DNA of 64,000 nt from Sipunculus nudus (taxonomy: Eukaryota > Annelida > Sipuncula > Golfingiida > Sipunculidae), in the NCBI GenBank assembly GCA_026874595.1, contig CM049322.1, positions 29,699,340 to 29,763,339 of the forward strand, in the 5' to 3' direction. Shown here piece after piece: positions 10,905 through 24,300 of this stretch (within the stretch, counting starts at the first letter, position 1; each line of letters begins with the position of its first letter). Made by a program: the position numbers and the translations under genes. The notes under the pieces are model-generated. The model was not told the DNA's origin, did not search any database, and worked only from the letters and a program-made list of their open reading frames with translations.

Positions 10905-13900
10905 CTACAAAATATAAGGTCACTCTAAAATAGCAAAAGTTTTTTTTCTAAAGGATTAATTAGCTAATATGTCATTTCACATATTTCAATTAATTGCCTT
11001 AAAAACTCAAATTTAAATGATTAATATTTGAATTTAATAGCTTTTTAAATGTTTGTGTAGTATGCATACATTTTAAACTGTACTGTAGGTCATCAATTTA
11101 CCTTTTAGTATCACCAAAAATGTGAAATTGCTGCCAGACCGGACTCCATTCTCTGCATGGACAGTATAGTTGCCAAGATCAGTCACAGTTATATTGGAAA
11201 TGTTGACCATACTCTGCAGATGTTGCGAATTTATTGTTGTGTGGTCATCCTCTTGTACTGAAGTGATGTTTTCTCCTTGTACATAATACCAGTTGAACTG
11301 CACGTTGGTAGGATAGGCATCCACGCTGATTGATAATGAGACAACTTGTCCTACTCCTGTAAACACGATCCTCCCGTCAGCAGGATGGTCTGGCTGCTTT
11401 GCCGTATCTAGAATGATAGGGAAAATGTATCATTCACAGTTTAGTTCACAAAGTTTTTTTTAAGTATATACATGACCTTTCTGTCTTTGTATGTACCAGC
11501 AGTCAAAGTGGAAGCTCTCGCTTATGAAAAAATCTGACTCATAGCCTTCATGTTCCCCTGAGGATGAACAAAAACAAGCTTGAGGCTAAAAACTACCACA
11601 AGCTAGTTTAAACAAAGGTATAAAACAAAACTTCTTTTGAACGGGTTCATAGCCTTTTAAATCATGGAGGCTTTTAACAGTTTTGTTCAAAAATTTTTTT
11701 TCTGTTGGAGGTATCCGCCTTCATAAAACTATAAAACTAAGTGTATGTACATCTGAGGGGGGGGATTGAGCAACGAAAGGAGACGAAAGGTACTTGGCGG
11801 CCTCTTAGAAATGAGGGGGCCATATCCCCCTGCGCCCCCTAGACTAAAAAGAAGTGTCATGGCTGACACCTTCTGTTGAAAGCTTTCCCTTGAGACATAA
11901 CACAAAGCGACATGTTGTTTTTCACGGTTCGGTAAAACCTGGGATTATTTACCCCTGATCCTTAACCCTAACCCTAAACAATGTAAGATTTTCCAGGATG
12001 ATAAGATAGAAACAAGTGTTTCAGTTTGTTGAATATGTTAACTGTAGAAGGGTTTACATAACCTAAAAAGCAGTAACTCTAAACAAACACAAAAGTTTTG
12101 CCTGAACACGTTAAAAATGGACATATATATCTTGATAAACCTTGAAACAACGCCAAGAAAACCGGTGTATAATTTGCATCAAGGCATTCGGCGTAAACGC
12201 ACATACATAAAATACATACAAGAAATTTAAGTTGCAGTAATGCTCTGACATATAATAGAGTACAAAAAACACATTCATGTCCACATGATTGCTTCAGCTA
12301 TCATGGAATACTTTCGCGTAGGAACGAGACAATTATCGCGTGGGAACGATATACTATCGCGTGGGAAATAAAAATAGAATTATGCATGTCCTGTTTCTGC
12401 CACCGTAAATCTACTTATAACTCGTTTGAGATTTATAAATCCTGAATAAGGTAACACTTTAATTACATTTATGAAAAGACAGTCATTTTTAGTTGTTACC
12501 CTATACAGAATTTAGAAATCGGACAACGCTCGTAGATATAGTTGGATGTTTGCTCAATATACATTAAAATATGCCCTTCTTGTTTTTTTTCTTTCAATTT
12601 TTGGATAAGTTATTTTTTATCGCGTATTTTCTTATTTGAGATGCCAATTAAAATTCTTGTTAAGCGGATTATATGGGGACAATCTCACCATTTAAACGAC
12701 ATTTTTGTAAAAAGCGGACAAAACAAGAAACGTTTACAGAATGAGCAACATTGACTATGAAAAAACCATGAAAGAAAATATCACACAAAAGAACAAAAAC
12801 ACAGACAAAGAAACACGGGGTGATATACAGAAAGAATATAACAACATAGAAAGAAAACTCAAAATTTGGTCAGAATAACACAAACCATCGACAAACCCAC
12901 TTTCATCTCTATAAAAGACTACAAAGAAAATATGGAAACCAACACTAAATGCCGGCTAATAAACCCCACCAAAATGTCAGTATAGTTATCCTGGACCGAA
13001 TCAACAAGCCTATTCGTGAAAAAAAACAAGTAAAATCAATGGAGAAGCAACAATGAGGTTCTGAAATGGTTTTCTGGACTCAGTGATAAGAAAAAATTAA
13101 CATTATTCATGTTCGATATCATTGACTTCTACCCGTTTATCAATGAGAACCTCCTGACCAAATCCTTAGAATGGGCAAAACAATTCACCATCATACAAAA
13201 AAACCCTGAAATTTAAGCCATACTGCACTCCAGAAGATCCATACTTTTTGACAACCGCGGCAAACCTTGGACACAAATAGGTGCGCCCAGGCAGTTTGAC
13301 GTCACAATTGGTGCTTTTGACGGCGCCGAAATATGTTAATGGTAGGGTTATATATCCTTAGTGAATTAGGTAATAAATTGAGCACAGAAAGCACAGGCCT
13401 ATATCGCGACGACGGCCTAGCTATTTTGCGATCGGCATCAGATAGCGAAACTGAACGGACTAGGAAAAACTGATTAAAATATTCCAGGAAAACAGCCCAA
13501 GAATCACAGTTCAAACCAACTTAAAATCGGTAAACTTCCTTGATCTCAACCTCTACCTCCACACTGGACAATCCAACCCTATCAAAAAGCCTAACGACAA
13601 ACCCGTCTACATAAAGCGCAAATTAAATAACCCATATTTATTATCATCAAGTAAAGAAAAATTTGAAGATGCAGCACCAATATATAATTCTGCCTTACAG
13701 AAAGCGGGGTACAATGAAAACGTCCATCATAATGCTGGAAACGGCAGTAATGGACAACAAAATAATGAAAGCGTCCATTACAATGCTGGAAACGGCAGTT
13801 TATTATCATCAAGTAAAGAAAAATTTGAAGATGCAGCACCAATATATAATTCTGCCTTACAGAAAGCGGGGTACAATGAAAGCGTCCATTATAATGCTTG

Positions 13901-16900
13901 AAACGGCAGTAATGGACAACAAAATAATGAAAGCGTCCATTACAATGCTGGAAACGTCAGTAATGGACAAGAACAAAAAAGAAAAGAAACAGAGCTAGAA
14001 AGATAATTTGGTATATCCCACCATAAAGCAAGAATGTCAAAATAAATGTCGGAGCACAGTTCTTACAACTTATCAAAATGCATTTCTCGCCGGATAATAA
14101 ACTACACAAAATCTTTAACAACAACACGATTAAAACAGCTACAGTTGCATGAGAAATATGATGCAAATTATAACAGCCCTTAACAAAAAATTAATGCCAA
14201 ATACAACCAAGCAACTAGGGAAAACACCTGCAACTGTAGAGAGAAAAACACGTCCCTTAGACGGTAATTGCCTTGTCAGCAATTTTGTTTACAAAGCAAA
14301 AGGTCAAGACCGAACATCAATCCCCTCAGTACATTGGATAAGCAAGTGGCCCATTTAAAATTCGGTAAAATAACCACAACAAATCATTCCGAAATAAAAG
14401 TTACGAAAAAGAAACAAAATTTTCGAAACTCGTTTGGACCCTAAAGAAACATCAAATACAATATTCAACTACTTGGGGAAATGATCCAAAACTCTAATAC
14501 AATGGAACGTACCTCGGATCAATGTAACCTGTGTATGGAGGCGAAATACAGGATATTACATCACAAAAGCGACAAGTCGAAAATCTTATTGAACAAGCGT
14601 AGTGAATTAGTCTCAAAATGCCGACAGCTGAAACAACCGAACCGTGCAAAAAGAAATAGCAACAGCAACTGGGACCCCCTAAAGCGTCAGTTTTCTGATG
14701 ATCGCTCGGGTGCCGAGACCGGAAACGACGTTATACTCGGAGTAATAACTCGATGCTTAACGTTTAGCTAACCTGTTATTTTTATGAAAGTCTGGGACAT
14801 ACTGCGAACCTGTAAGTTCACTGTTACCCCTTAACTGACCACGTTTCAGGGGAAGTGTATACATCGTCTCTGTAATCGTGGTTTCCTGATATCTCGTCTG
14901 TGTAAGGCGCAGACCATTAAAGGGTTTCCTGTGTCAATCATTTAAGGGAAGACTGTATGCATGTGTTATTCATTGACAAGGCTTGGGCACAGACACTAAT
15001 AATTTATAATTTGTGTACATCTCTGAATCTTATTAAGTGTCCCCCCTCCAGGGGAGACATGTTGTTATCAGTGCCATCGTATTTCGTCGTCTGCAGGATA
15101 TCTTGTGAACGCGATAACCTTTGAAGGTCTATATATTTTCCTCCCCATTCGGCAATCTGATTGTTCCTACTAAAGTTCGAAACACGGTAAACTTGACCAT
15201 TTCAGGGTCAAATCTGCCGAAATGTGATTTTTTTGTGAACCACATAACTTTTGTGGTATTTATAATTTTGTCCTCAAATTTGGTACACAACTTGTTCCTA
15301 CCTAATTCTCGGACAAGTTCGAAACCCGGTGACCTTGAAAAGATATTAAAGGTCAAATCAGCCAATTTATAGTTATTTTTTTATGAATGCGATAACTTTT
15401 GAAGGGCTGTATATTTTCCTTGATCTTTATCTTCAAGGACAAATCCGCTGTAATGTGAAATAATTGTGAACCCCATAATTTTTTTAAGGGCTCCATATTT
15501 TGTCCCAAATTTGGTACACTAATTGTTCCTACCAAATTCTCGTTGGAGTTCGAAACCTTGACCACGAAGTTCAAAGTCAATTCAGCCGAATTATTGTTAT
15601 TATCTTGTGTACGCGAAAACTGTTGAAGGGCTGTATATTTTCATGTAAAATTTGAAACACTCATTGCTCCTTCCAAAATCTCGGGCAATTTCGAAATCTG
15701 GTGACCTTGACCTTGATCTTTAAGGTCAAGTTTGTGCAATTCTAGGATTATTGTGACCCCCATAATTTTGAAGTACTGAAGTATTTTTTTTAATTTGACA
15801 CATCAATTCTTTCTGCCAAAATCTCATTTCAGTTTGAAAAGCAGTGACGTTGACCTTAAATGTGAAATCTGCTGAAATCTAGAATCATTGCTTTGAGATA
15901 GTGAATATTTTATCCCTTATGTTTTGGGATGAACCATAGGGGAGACCTGTTTTGGCGCTGCAAAAACGAATCTATTATAGTTTGTTGTGTCTTTAGAAGC
16001 ACTGTTTGGTAACATTTCCTGCTATGTAAGAACTACAGGCAAAACTGGCCAAATCATGGCTGTTCTTCTGTTTTTCGTAATTTATGTGATCCAAACGAGA
16101 TGAAACCTGCGTCAGGGCTTGGACTTTCAGCCACGTTTCAGTTTTGAAGTTATAAATATCTGCTTTTGACGCTGATAGATGTCTAATTTTGATGACTAAT
16201 TTTGTCATTTTAACGCATGATTAGACGTAATAAAGAAAATGGGGTCCAAAAAGTAGTAATTCTTCTGGATGAAGCATGTTATCTTTTTGTTATCTTCAAT
16301 GTAAGTTTACATATGTTACCGCGTGAACCTTCTTTCAGCATTTCTTAAGACTGCCAGATGTGATCACTAAATTCTCAAGAACAGATAGTATAATAAAAAA
16401 ACTCACATCTAACTGTGACTTGCGTAGCTGCCATTTTCTCAGCATACTGATCATTACGAGCTTTACAGGTGTAGTTACCAGTGTTGTAGTACTGTATTGA
16501 TGTAAACTGAAGCGCTGCTATACTTTGGTTGGAGAAGTCACTGTTGAGAGGTGTGTCTACTCCTCTGTTACTGTGTATCCATGACATGAACTGGACACTC
16601 TCTGCTGGTACATCATCTGCTGTACAGATCACTGTTACTGGCTCATACTCTGTCACCTCCTGTGAAGGGTTGGGGATGTTTATGTGCAGGTCTAAAATAT
16701 ACAGCAGAGGGTAATAAGAAATAGTGTTCCACATGTGTCCATTATGCATATGACCATATTCGGGGAAAATGTGAATCGTCTGATGTAAACCTGATAACAA
16801 AAGGGAATTTGATCAATCGTTACAACTGCAAAACCTGCGGAGAATTAAACAATCAGTCATAAATCCCCTATTATTTAATAAATAGTATTTTAAAAATGTT

Positions 16901-17612
16901 TATATGATAATTTTTACAAAAGTGCCACTGACAGTTCGAAGGAAATGCTTGACTGTCCTTAAATTTTACTTAGTGGGAGAAATATACATGTTGGCATGGA
17001 CTTGTTTTGTTATGAAAGATGCTATATATAGAGTTTTGAATATGGACAAAATCCTTCAGCAAGTTTTAACAAATGACCAGTGAGTCATAATGATGAGTTG
17101 ACAACCATAACCTGTGACATTTTAGGCTATTAGTTATAACTGTTAGTTATTTGCCTTGTTGAGGTTATCCCGTGAGGCAAATGTTAATCACTCTCAAACT
17201 AACCTTTAAAACTATAAATATAGTTTAGCTGTCTAAGTTCAGCATGTATAGCAAATATCAAGGTAATTATCCATGTAAGCACTACTTGGATATTGGTGCT
17301 TTTTATATATATGTTATCAAGTGGTATATTTCTGTTTACATATATGCAAGACATATTTCTAAAGAATTTTATGATATATATCTGATTGACGGATACTATA
17401 TCAATTTGATACTTTGCCAATAGGTATCCCTGATAAAACATGCAAACAAAACTATAAAAACATTTTCTTTAAAAAAACAATGGTTAAAGCGAATTATAAC
17501 GCTGCAATATACGACAGTTTTATTGAACTGATATAGCCAATTTTATAAGGAAGTGTTTTAGGAAGACAGTCTGGTTCTTTGTAGGGATGTATGCGAGTCC
17601 GCATATACATAC

Positions 17613-17669
<57 letters not shown>

Positions 17670-17801
17670 AATATATATATACATATATATATATGCATAC
17701 AGTTCTTGAAGTACTTTGTTTCAATAATAACAAAGAAATGCCTTTATCAAAGTCTGGTCTGCTTGTCCTATAAATCCTATATGAATCCATTATATCATTA
17801 A

Positions 17802-17854
<53 letters not shown>

Positions 17855-20800
17855 ACTAGTTATAATAACAAATGCAGGTCAATCTTCATGGGTCGGATGA
17901 TGGTGTTTGGTAGTCTCTAGAGTTGAAGGAAATAGGACAACCCGGAGAAAACCACCGACCTTTGGCGGGCTACTTCAACCCAATTCCATTGTAACAGCGG
18001 GATTCGAACTCGGGTCGACAGCCCAACATGATATATATGGTTTTGCACAATTTTTTTTTCAAAAGGACCTATTGCAATGATAGTTTATTGTTTTGGCTTA
18101 TTTTTCATGGAACATTTAGTTCAAACTATTCAGATTGGTAGGTCAATAAGGCACTTAAGTTAGGTGGAAAATAATACTACAGTATCATGAAAGGAATTAT
18201 TTCCATGTGTTCATAGTTCCATTTATCTAACCGATAAAATTCAAGGTTTCCACATTGATGCAACTAAGCTCTGTCAGAGTTTATCTTTGTTATAAGCTGT
18301 AACCTGTTAATATCCAGGTAGCCTGGCAGATTGACAGAAGAAAGGATAAAGACTGGCTAGTATACAACAAGGCTAAGTAAGGCTGAAATCATCCTCACCA
18401 AACAAAATCACAAGAATGCAATAGTAAGAAATGTATTCGTATTAGTGTTTTCGTTCTATAATTAAAGAAAATATTATGAAGGACCTACAATATACGACCA
18501 GACTCGTCTGTCTACTGCCTTTCGGTGTTGTAGACTCTGGGTAGCTAATCTTTATAGACACCTCACACATGTAGGTACCAGCAGTCTCTTTCTTGACTGG
18601 CCCCAGTACCCATGTCTTTTGCCCTTGCCTCTCCCTGGCTGTAGATATATATATTTTCCTCCCCATTCGGCAATCTGATTGTTCCTACTAAAGTTCGAAA
18701 CACGGTTAACTTGACCATTTCAGGGTCAAATCTGCCGAAATGTGATTTTTTTGTGAACCACATAACTTTTGTGGTATTTATAATTTTGTCCTCAAATTTG
18801 GTACACAACTTGTTCCTACCTAATTCTCGGACAAGTTCGAAACCCGGTGACCTTGAAAAGATATTAAAGGTCAAATCAGCCAATTTATAGTTATTTTTTT
18901 ATGAATGCGATAACTTTTGAAGGGCTGTATATTTTCCTTGATCTTTATCTTCAAGGACAAATCCGCTGTAATGTGAAATAATTGTGAACCCCATAATTTT
19001 TTTAAGGGCTTCATATTTTGTCCCAAATTTGGTACACTAATTGTTCCTACCAAATTCTCGTTGGAGTTCGAAACCTTGACCACGAAGTTCAAAGTCAATT
19101 CAGCCGAATTATTGTTATTATCTTGTGTACGCGAAAACTGTTGAAGGGCTGTATATTTTCATGTAAAATTTGAAACACTCATTGCTCCTTCCAAAATCTC
19201 GGGCAATTTCGAAATCTGGTAACCTTGACCTTGATCTTTAAGGTCAAGTTTGTGCAATTCTAGGATTATTGTGACCCCCATAATTTTGAAGTACTGAAGT
19301 ATTTTTTTTAATTTGACACATCAATTCTTTCTGCCAAAATCTCATTTCAGTTTGAAAAGCAGTGACGTTGACCTTAAATGTGAAATCTGCTGAAATCTAG
19401 AATCATTGCTTTGAGATAGTGAATATTTTATCCCTTATGTTTTGGGATGAACCATAGGGGAGACCTGTTTTGGCGCTGCAAAAACGAATCTATTATAGTT
19501 TGTTGTGTCTTTAGAAGCACTGTTTGGTAACATTTCCTGCTATGTAAGAACTACAGGCAAAACTGGCCAAATCATGGCTGTTCTTCTGTTTTTCGTAATT
19601 TATGTGATCCAAACGAGATGAAACCTGCGTCAGGGCTTGGACTTTCAGCCACGTTTCAGTTTTGAAGTTATAAATATCTGCTTTTGACGCTGATAGATGT
19701 CTAATTTTGATGACTAATTTTGTCATTTTAACGCATGATTAGACGTAATAAAGAAAATGGGGTCCAAAAAGTAGTAATTCTTCTGGATGAAGCATGTTAT
19801 CTTTTTGTTATCTTCAATGTAAGTTTACATATGTTACCGCGTGAACCTTCTTTCAGCATTTCTTAAGACTGCCAGATGTGATCACTAAATTCTCAAGAAC
19901 AGATAGTATAATAAAAAAACTCACATCTAACTGTGACTTGCGTAGCTGCCATTTTCTCAGCATACTGATCATTACGAGCTTTACAGGTGTAGTTACCAGT
20001 GTTGTAGTACTGTATTGATGTAAACTGAAGCGCTGCTATACTTTGGTTGGAGAAGTCACTGTTGAGAGGTGTGTCTACTCCTCTGTTACTGTGTATCCAT
20101 GACATGAACTGGACACTCTCTGCTGGTACATCATCTGCTGTACAGATCACTGTTACTGGCTCATACTCTGTCACCTCCTGTGAAGGGTTGGGGATGTTTA
20201 TGTGCAGGTCTAAAATATACAGCAGAGGGTAATAAGAAATAGTGTTCCACATGTGTCCATTATGCATATGACCATATTCGGGGAAAATGTGAATCGTCTG
20301 ATGTAAACCTGATAACAAAAGGGAATTTGATCAATCGTTACAACTGCAAAACCTGCGGAGAATTAAACAATCAGTCATAAATCCCCTATTATTTAATAAA
20401 TAGTATTTTAAAAATGTTTATATGATAATTTTTACAAAAGTGCCACTGACAGTTCGAAGGAAATGCTTGACTGTCCTTAAATTTTACTTAGTGGGAGAAA
20501 TATACATGTTGGCATGGACTTGTTTTGTTATGAAAGATGCTATATATAGAGTTTTGAATATGGACAAAATCCTTCAGCAAGTTTTAACAAATGACCAGTG
20601 AGTCATAATGATGAGTTGACAACCATAACCTGTGACATTTTAGGCTATTAGTTATAACTGTTAGTTATTTGCCTTGTTGAGGTTATCCCGTGAGGCAAAT
20701 GTTAATCACTCTCAAACTAACCTTTAAAACTATAAATATAGTTTAGCTGTCTAAGTTCAGCATGTATAGCAAATATCAAGGTAATTATCCATGTAAGCAC

Positions 20801-21123
20801 TACTTGGATATTGGTGCTTTTTATATATATGTTATCAAGTGGTATATTTCTGTTTACATATATGCAAGACATATTTCTAAAGAATTTTATGATATATATC
20901 TGATTGACGGATACTATATCAATTTGATACTTTGCCAATAGGTATCCCTGATAAAACATGCAAACAAAACTATAAAAACATTTTCTTTAAAAAAACAATG
21001 GTTAAAGCGAATTATAACGCTGCAATATACGACAGTTTTATTGAACTGATATAGCCAATTTTATAAGGAAGTGTTTTAGGAAGACAGTCTGGTTCTTTGT
21101 AGGGATGTATGCGAGTCCGCATA

Positions 21124-21203
<80 letters not shown>

Positions 21204-21335
21204 AATATATATATACATATATATATATGCATACAGTTCTTGAAGTACTTTGTTTCAATAATAACAAAGAAATGCCTTTATCAAAGTCTGGTCTGCTTGT
21301 CCTATAAATCCTATATGAATCCATTATATCATTAA

Positions 21336-21394
<59 letters not shown>

Positions 21395-24300
21395 ACTAGT
21401 TATAATAACAAATGCAGGTCAATCTTCATGGGTCGGATGATGGTGTTTGGTAGTCTCTAGAGTTGAAGGAAATAGGACAACCCGGAGAAAACCACCGACC
21501 TTTGGCGGGCTACTTCAACCCAATTCCATTGTAACAGCGGGATTCGAACTCGGGTCGACAGCCCAACATGATATATATGGTTTTGCACAATTTTTTTTTC
21601 AAAAGGACCTATTGCAATGATAGTTTATTGTTTTGGCTTATTTTTCATGGAACATTTAGTTCAAACTATTCAGATTGGTAGGTCAATAAGGCACTTAAGT
21701 TAGGTAGATAATACTACAGTATCATGAAAGGAATTATTTCCATGTGTTCATAGTTCCATTTATCTAACCGATAAAATTCAAGGTTTCCACATTGATGCAA
21801 CTAAGCTCTGTCAGAGTTTATCTTTGTTATAAGCTGTAACCTGTTAATATCCAGGTAGCCTGGCAGATTGACAGAAGAAAGGATAAAGACTGGCTAGTAT
21901 ACAACAAGGCTAAGTAAGGCTGAAATCATCCTCACCAAACAAAATCACAAGAATGCAATAGTAAGAAATGTATTCGTATTAGTGTTTTCGTTCTATAATT
22001 AAAGAAAATATTATGAAGGACCTACAATATACGACCAGACTCGTCTGTCTACTGCCTTTCGGTGTTGTAGACTCTGGGTAGCTAATCTTTATAGACACCT
22101 CACACATGTAGGTACCAGCAGTCTCTTTCTTGACTGGCCCCAGTACCCATGTCTTTTGCCCTTGCCTCTCCCTGGCTGTTGACCCTCCTTTCTGGTGTAT
22201 CCATTTATAATGCTGGTCCTGTGCCACCGGGTTTGATTCTGATGAACACTCCAGTGTTAGAAGCTCGTCTTCCTTCTTTGTGTTACAGCCTGGTTGGGGG
22301 TTAATCTGACACTGGGGGCAACTAGGGGAACATGTTGAAATAATAATTACTGATGAATAGTAAATATGCAAATTTGACATGTTTACTCTTTTTACAACGT
22401 GTTTAGTTGCAATATAAATTATTTTACATAGATTTACTCATCTTACACTTGGAGCACCTAGGGTTAATGATCCAGTGTCAGTTACTGATGCTCAAATAAA
22501 ATTACAAACCTGGGCGTGAGTTTTGGAATCGGAATGATGAATCAATAAACGAGACCTCATTAATAAATTTTAATCAATAAACTTTAGTTTTTTGTTATTG
22601 TCCTATAGAGTGACATAAAGAGTGTTTAAAGCCTTGCTTACAGTATCAAAAACTAGACCAAAATAGTGATATATAACGTGAACCAGCATAAACTCTTGTA
22701 TACAGTTTTCATTTTAAAAAAATAGCTTGAAACATAAACACAAAGTCCTGGTCAAAAATGAACTATATATGCATGATAACAAGGAATGACTCAAAGGATG
22801 ATTCCACAAAATTTTCTATTTTCCTTACGTTAATCAAATAATATATGTTGATTTACAATGATTTATGTTATGGCCAAATCTGAGGTTTTAATTCAAGAAA
22901 CATATACTGAATAAAATAGTTCTATAAATCTTCAAGCAGCAAAAGGAGCAAGGAATGGCATAACAACCTGCCAGTAATAGATTAAATGAATAAATGTGCA
23001 TCTAACTAAAGTAAAACCTTGGTTAGATATGTTATAATTAAAAAGATCAGTTGACAAATACATATTGAAAAATGTATTAAATACAAGAATTAAAGTTCTC
23101 ATAGACAAGTGACCAGGATATGGTTAAGAATGGTCAAGATATGTACAGATATGTATCTCATGTATGTTTCCTTGAAAGTTCATAATTCATCCGTTACTCA
23201 CTTCCAATTTAAGACCAAGGCCAACCTTTACTTTTAAGATAGCTTTCAGGTTGCAACTGATATAAAACTCTTTCTTTTTTCAAATACTGCAACTTATTTT
23301 CTTGATGATTACTTTTAATACCAAATTGTAAGGACAGCCATTATTATTTTCTCCAGGTGATAAATTCAGCTAATTTTGTGATGACTTGATACCCCTCTGT
23401 TAGCGATTTGATATATACAGTGACGATTTATGAACATATGCCTCTTTGACTTAACCACTGAACGTGTTAACCATAGAATAGAAGGATGTCGTATTAGACA
23501 TATACTGGCGTTTCTCGTACTTATTTGTCAGGCTCAATAGAAAAATATATTGTGTGAATACACATTGTTACAGGTGCACTTTTTATTGTGTGCAGCGGTC
23601 TTGCATGTGTTTCTTTTATTGTGCGCAGGGGTGCTCCATGCGTTGTTGACATTTGGTTCGTGTGCCACGCGTAGCTCGTGTTGTAGCGGCCTCGCCTGGC
23701 CAGATGTTGCAGGTTCGGTTTAATCCGCATTGGTTAAACCCTGGCGTGTAGATACACAACGTTCTTTGTTCTAGTATGTTCTTTGAGCGTGTTTATTATG
23801 TTAGGTTCTTATCAGTTTTTATCAGAAAAAAAATTAATTATAAATATGGAGAATACATGTAGGAAATTTTTTACCCCACCTGTGCAATCCTATCGGTTAT
23901 TATGGTGTTTTTCTGACACGAAGTGAAAAAATCGGCAGCACACAGAAATCGAGAGAGAGAACGTTCTTTAAACTGAAATATTGTATTAAAATCAATAAAA
24001 TAATAATTACAATTAGCTTATGGTTATGCAGTGACTGTATAATATCCAAACAAACATGCGCAATGATTGGTGGCTTACGAATCATCGGTACAAGAAGAAC
24101 GAAGGACCAAATGTTTATGTTATGTTAATGTAGGTGTATCTTAATCTCTTTTTAAGTATTTTTGTTTGGGGTAACGCCTCCATTTTTAATGATGGCTTAT
24201 CTAAGTGCTATGTACATCTGCAGAATTCCATTCAGGTTTTGGAATACCTTACAGGGCGGAAACACACGATTATCTTGGCGTGAACCAGTTTGTTTTATGT

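Larger units (their letters stand above)
11851..14771 (+). mobile_element. Penelope-like retroelement, degenerate copy 1
   Basis: Full-length-like but broken. The left end matches 35,581 onward ('catggctga.acct', then 'gagacataacacaaa.cgaca'). Coding remnants in order: '[11 protein letters not shown]' and 'CRLINPTK' (about 12,900), RT motif A as FDIIDFYPF (about 13,110), the motif B region GAFDGAEIC (about 13,312), and motif C as YRDDGLAIL (about 13,400). A zinc-knuckle-like C-terminal stretch [15 protein letters not shown] at about 14,530 is typical of the GIY-YIG endonuclease end of Penelope-like elements. Stops and frameshifts separate the pieces (a base is lost just after GAEIC). The 3' end at 14,697-14,771 matches the inverted terminal repeats of copy 2. 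It sits in an intron of gene A, opposite to the gene's strand, and is non-functional. Confidence 0.8.
15130..18642. repeat. 3.5-kb tandem duplication, copy A
   Basis: Near-identical to 18,648-22,179, with a constant offset of 3,518 bp up to the (TA)n tracts and 3,537-3,540 bp after them. Contents, left to right: a 'ggtcaaag' intronic repeat, the Ig6 exon copy, two (TA)n tracts, a SINE-like fragment and the last part of the Ig5 exon. It ends inside that exon. Confidence 0.95.
18648..22179. repeat. 3.5-kb tandem duplication, copy B
   Basis: Partner of 15,130-18,642. It starts in the same intronic repeat and ends inside the Ig5 exon, which continues intact beyond 22,179. Differences from copy A are few: (TA)n lengths, the (CATA)n tract at about 21,118, a 'ggtggaaaataa/ggtagataa' difference near 21,704, and scattered single bases. 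Confidence 0.95.

Noticed and set aside
11955-11985. Telomere-like 'aaccctaaccctaaac'
   Set aside because: Only two to three units inside the Penelope-like element's 5' region; the second copy has 'aaccctagccctaaa' at the same place. Penelope-like elements can associate with telomeres, but this is too short to claim.
17494-17790. Open frames full of YIYIYI residues over TA tracts (also 836-1018, 21,012-21,335, 35,040-35,110, 38,250-38,340, 51,956-52,324)
   Set aside because: They are translations of (TA)n microsatellites and carry no domain or splice context.
17990-18027. tRNA gene suggested by 'gttcgaatcccgc'
   Set aside because: Only a B-box is present, and no acceptor or anticodon stems pair. 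It fits a SINE remnant.
22314-22327. Earlier acceptors 'cccctag' and 'gcccccag' for the Ig5 exon
   Set aside because: Pyrimidine-rich and attractive, but splicing there from the phase-1 Ig4 exon shifts the Ig5 frame into a stop. The 'aaccag' site before 22,289 keeps phase, although it looks weaker.
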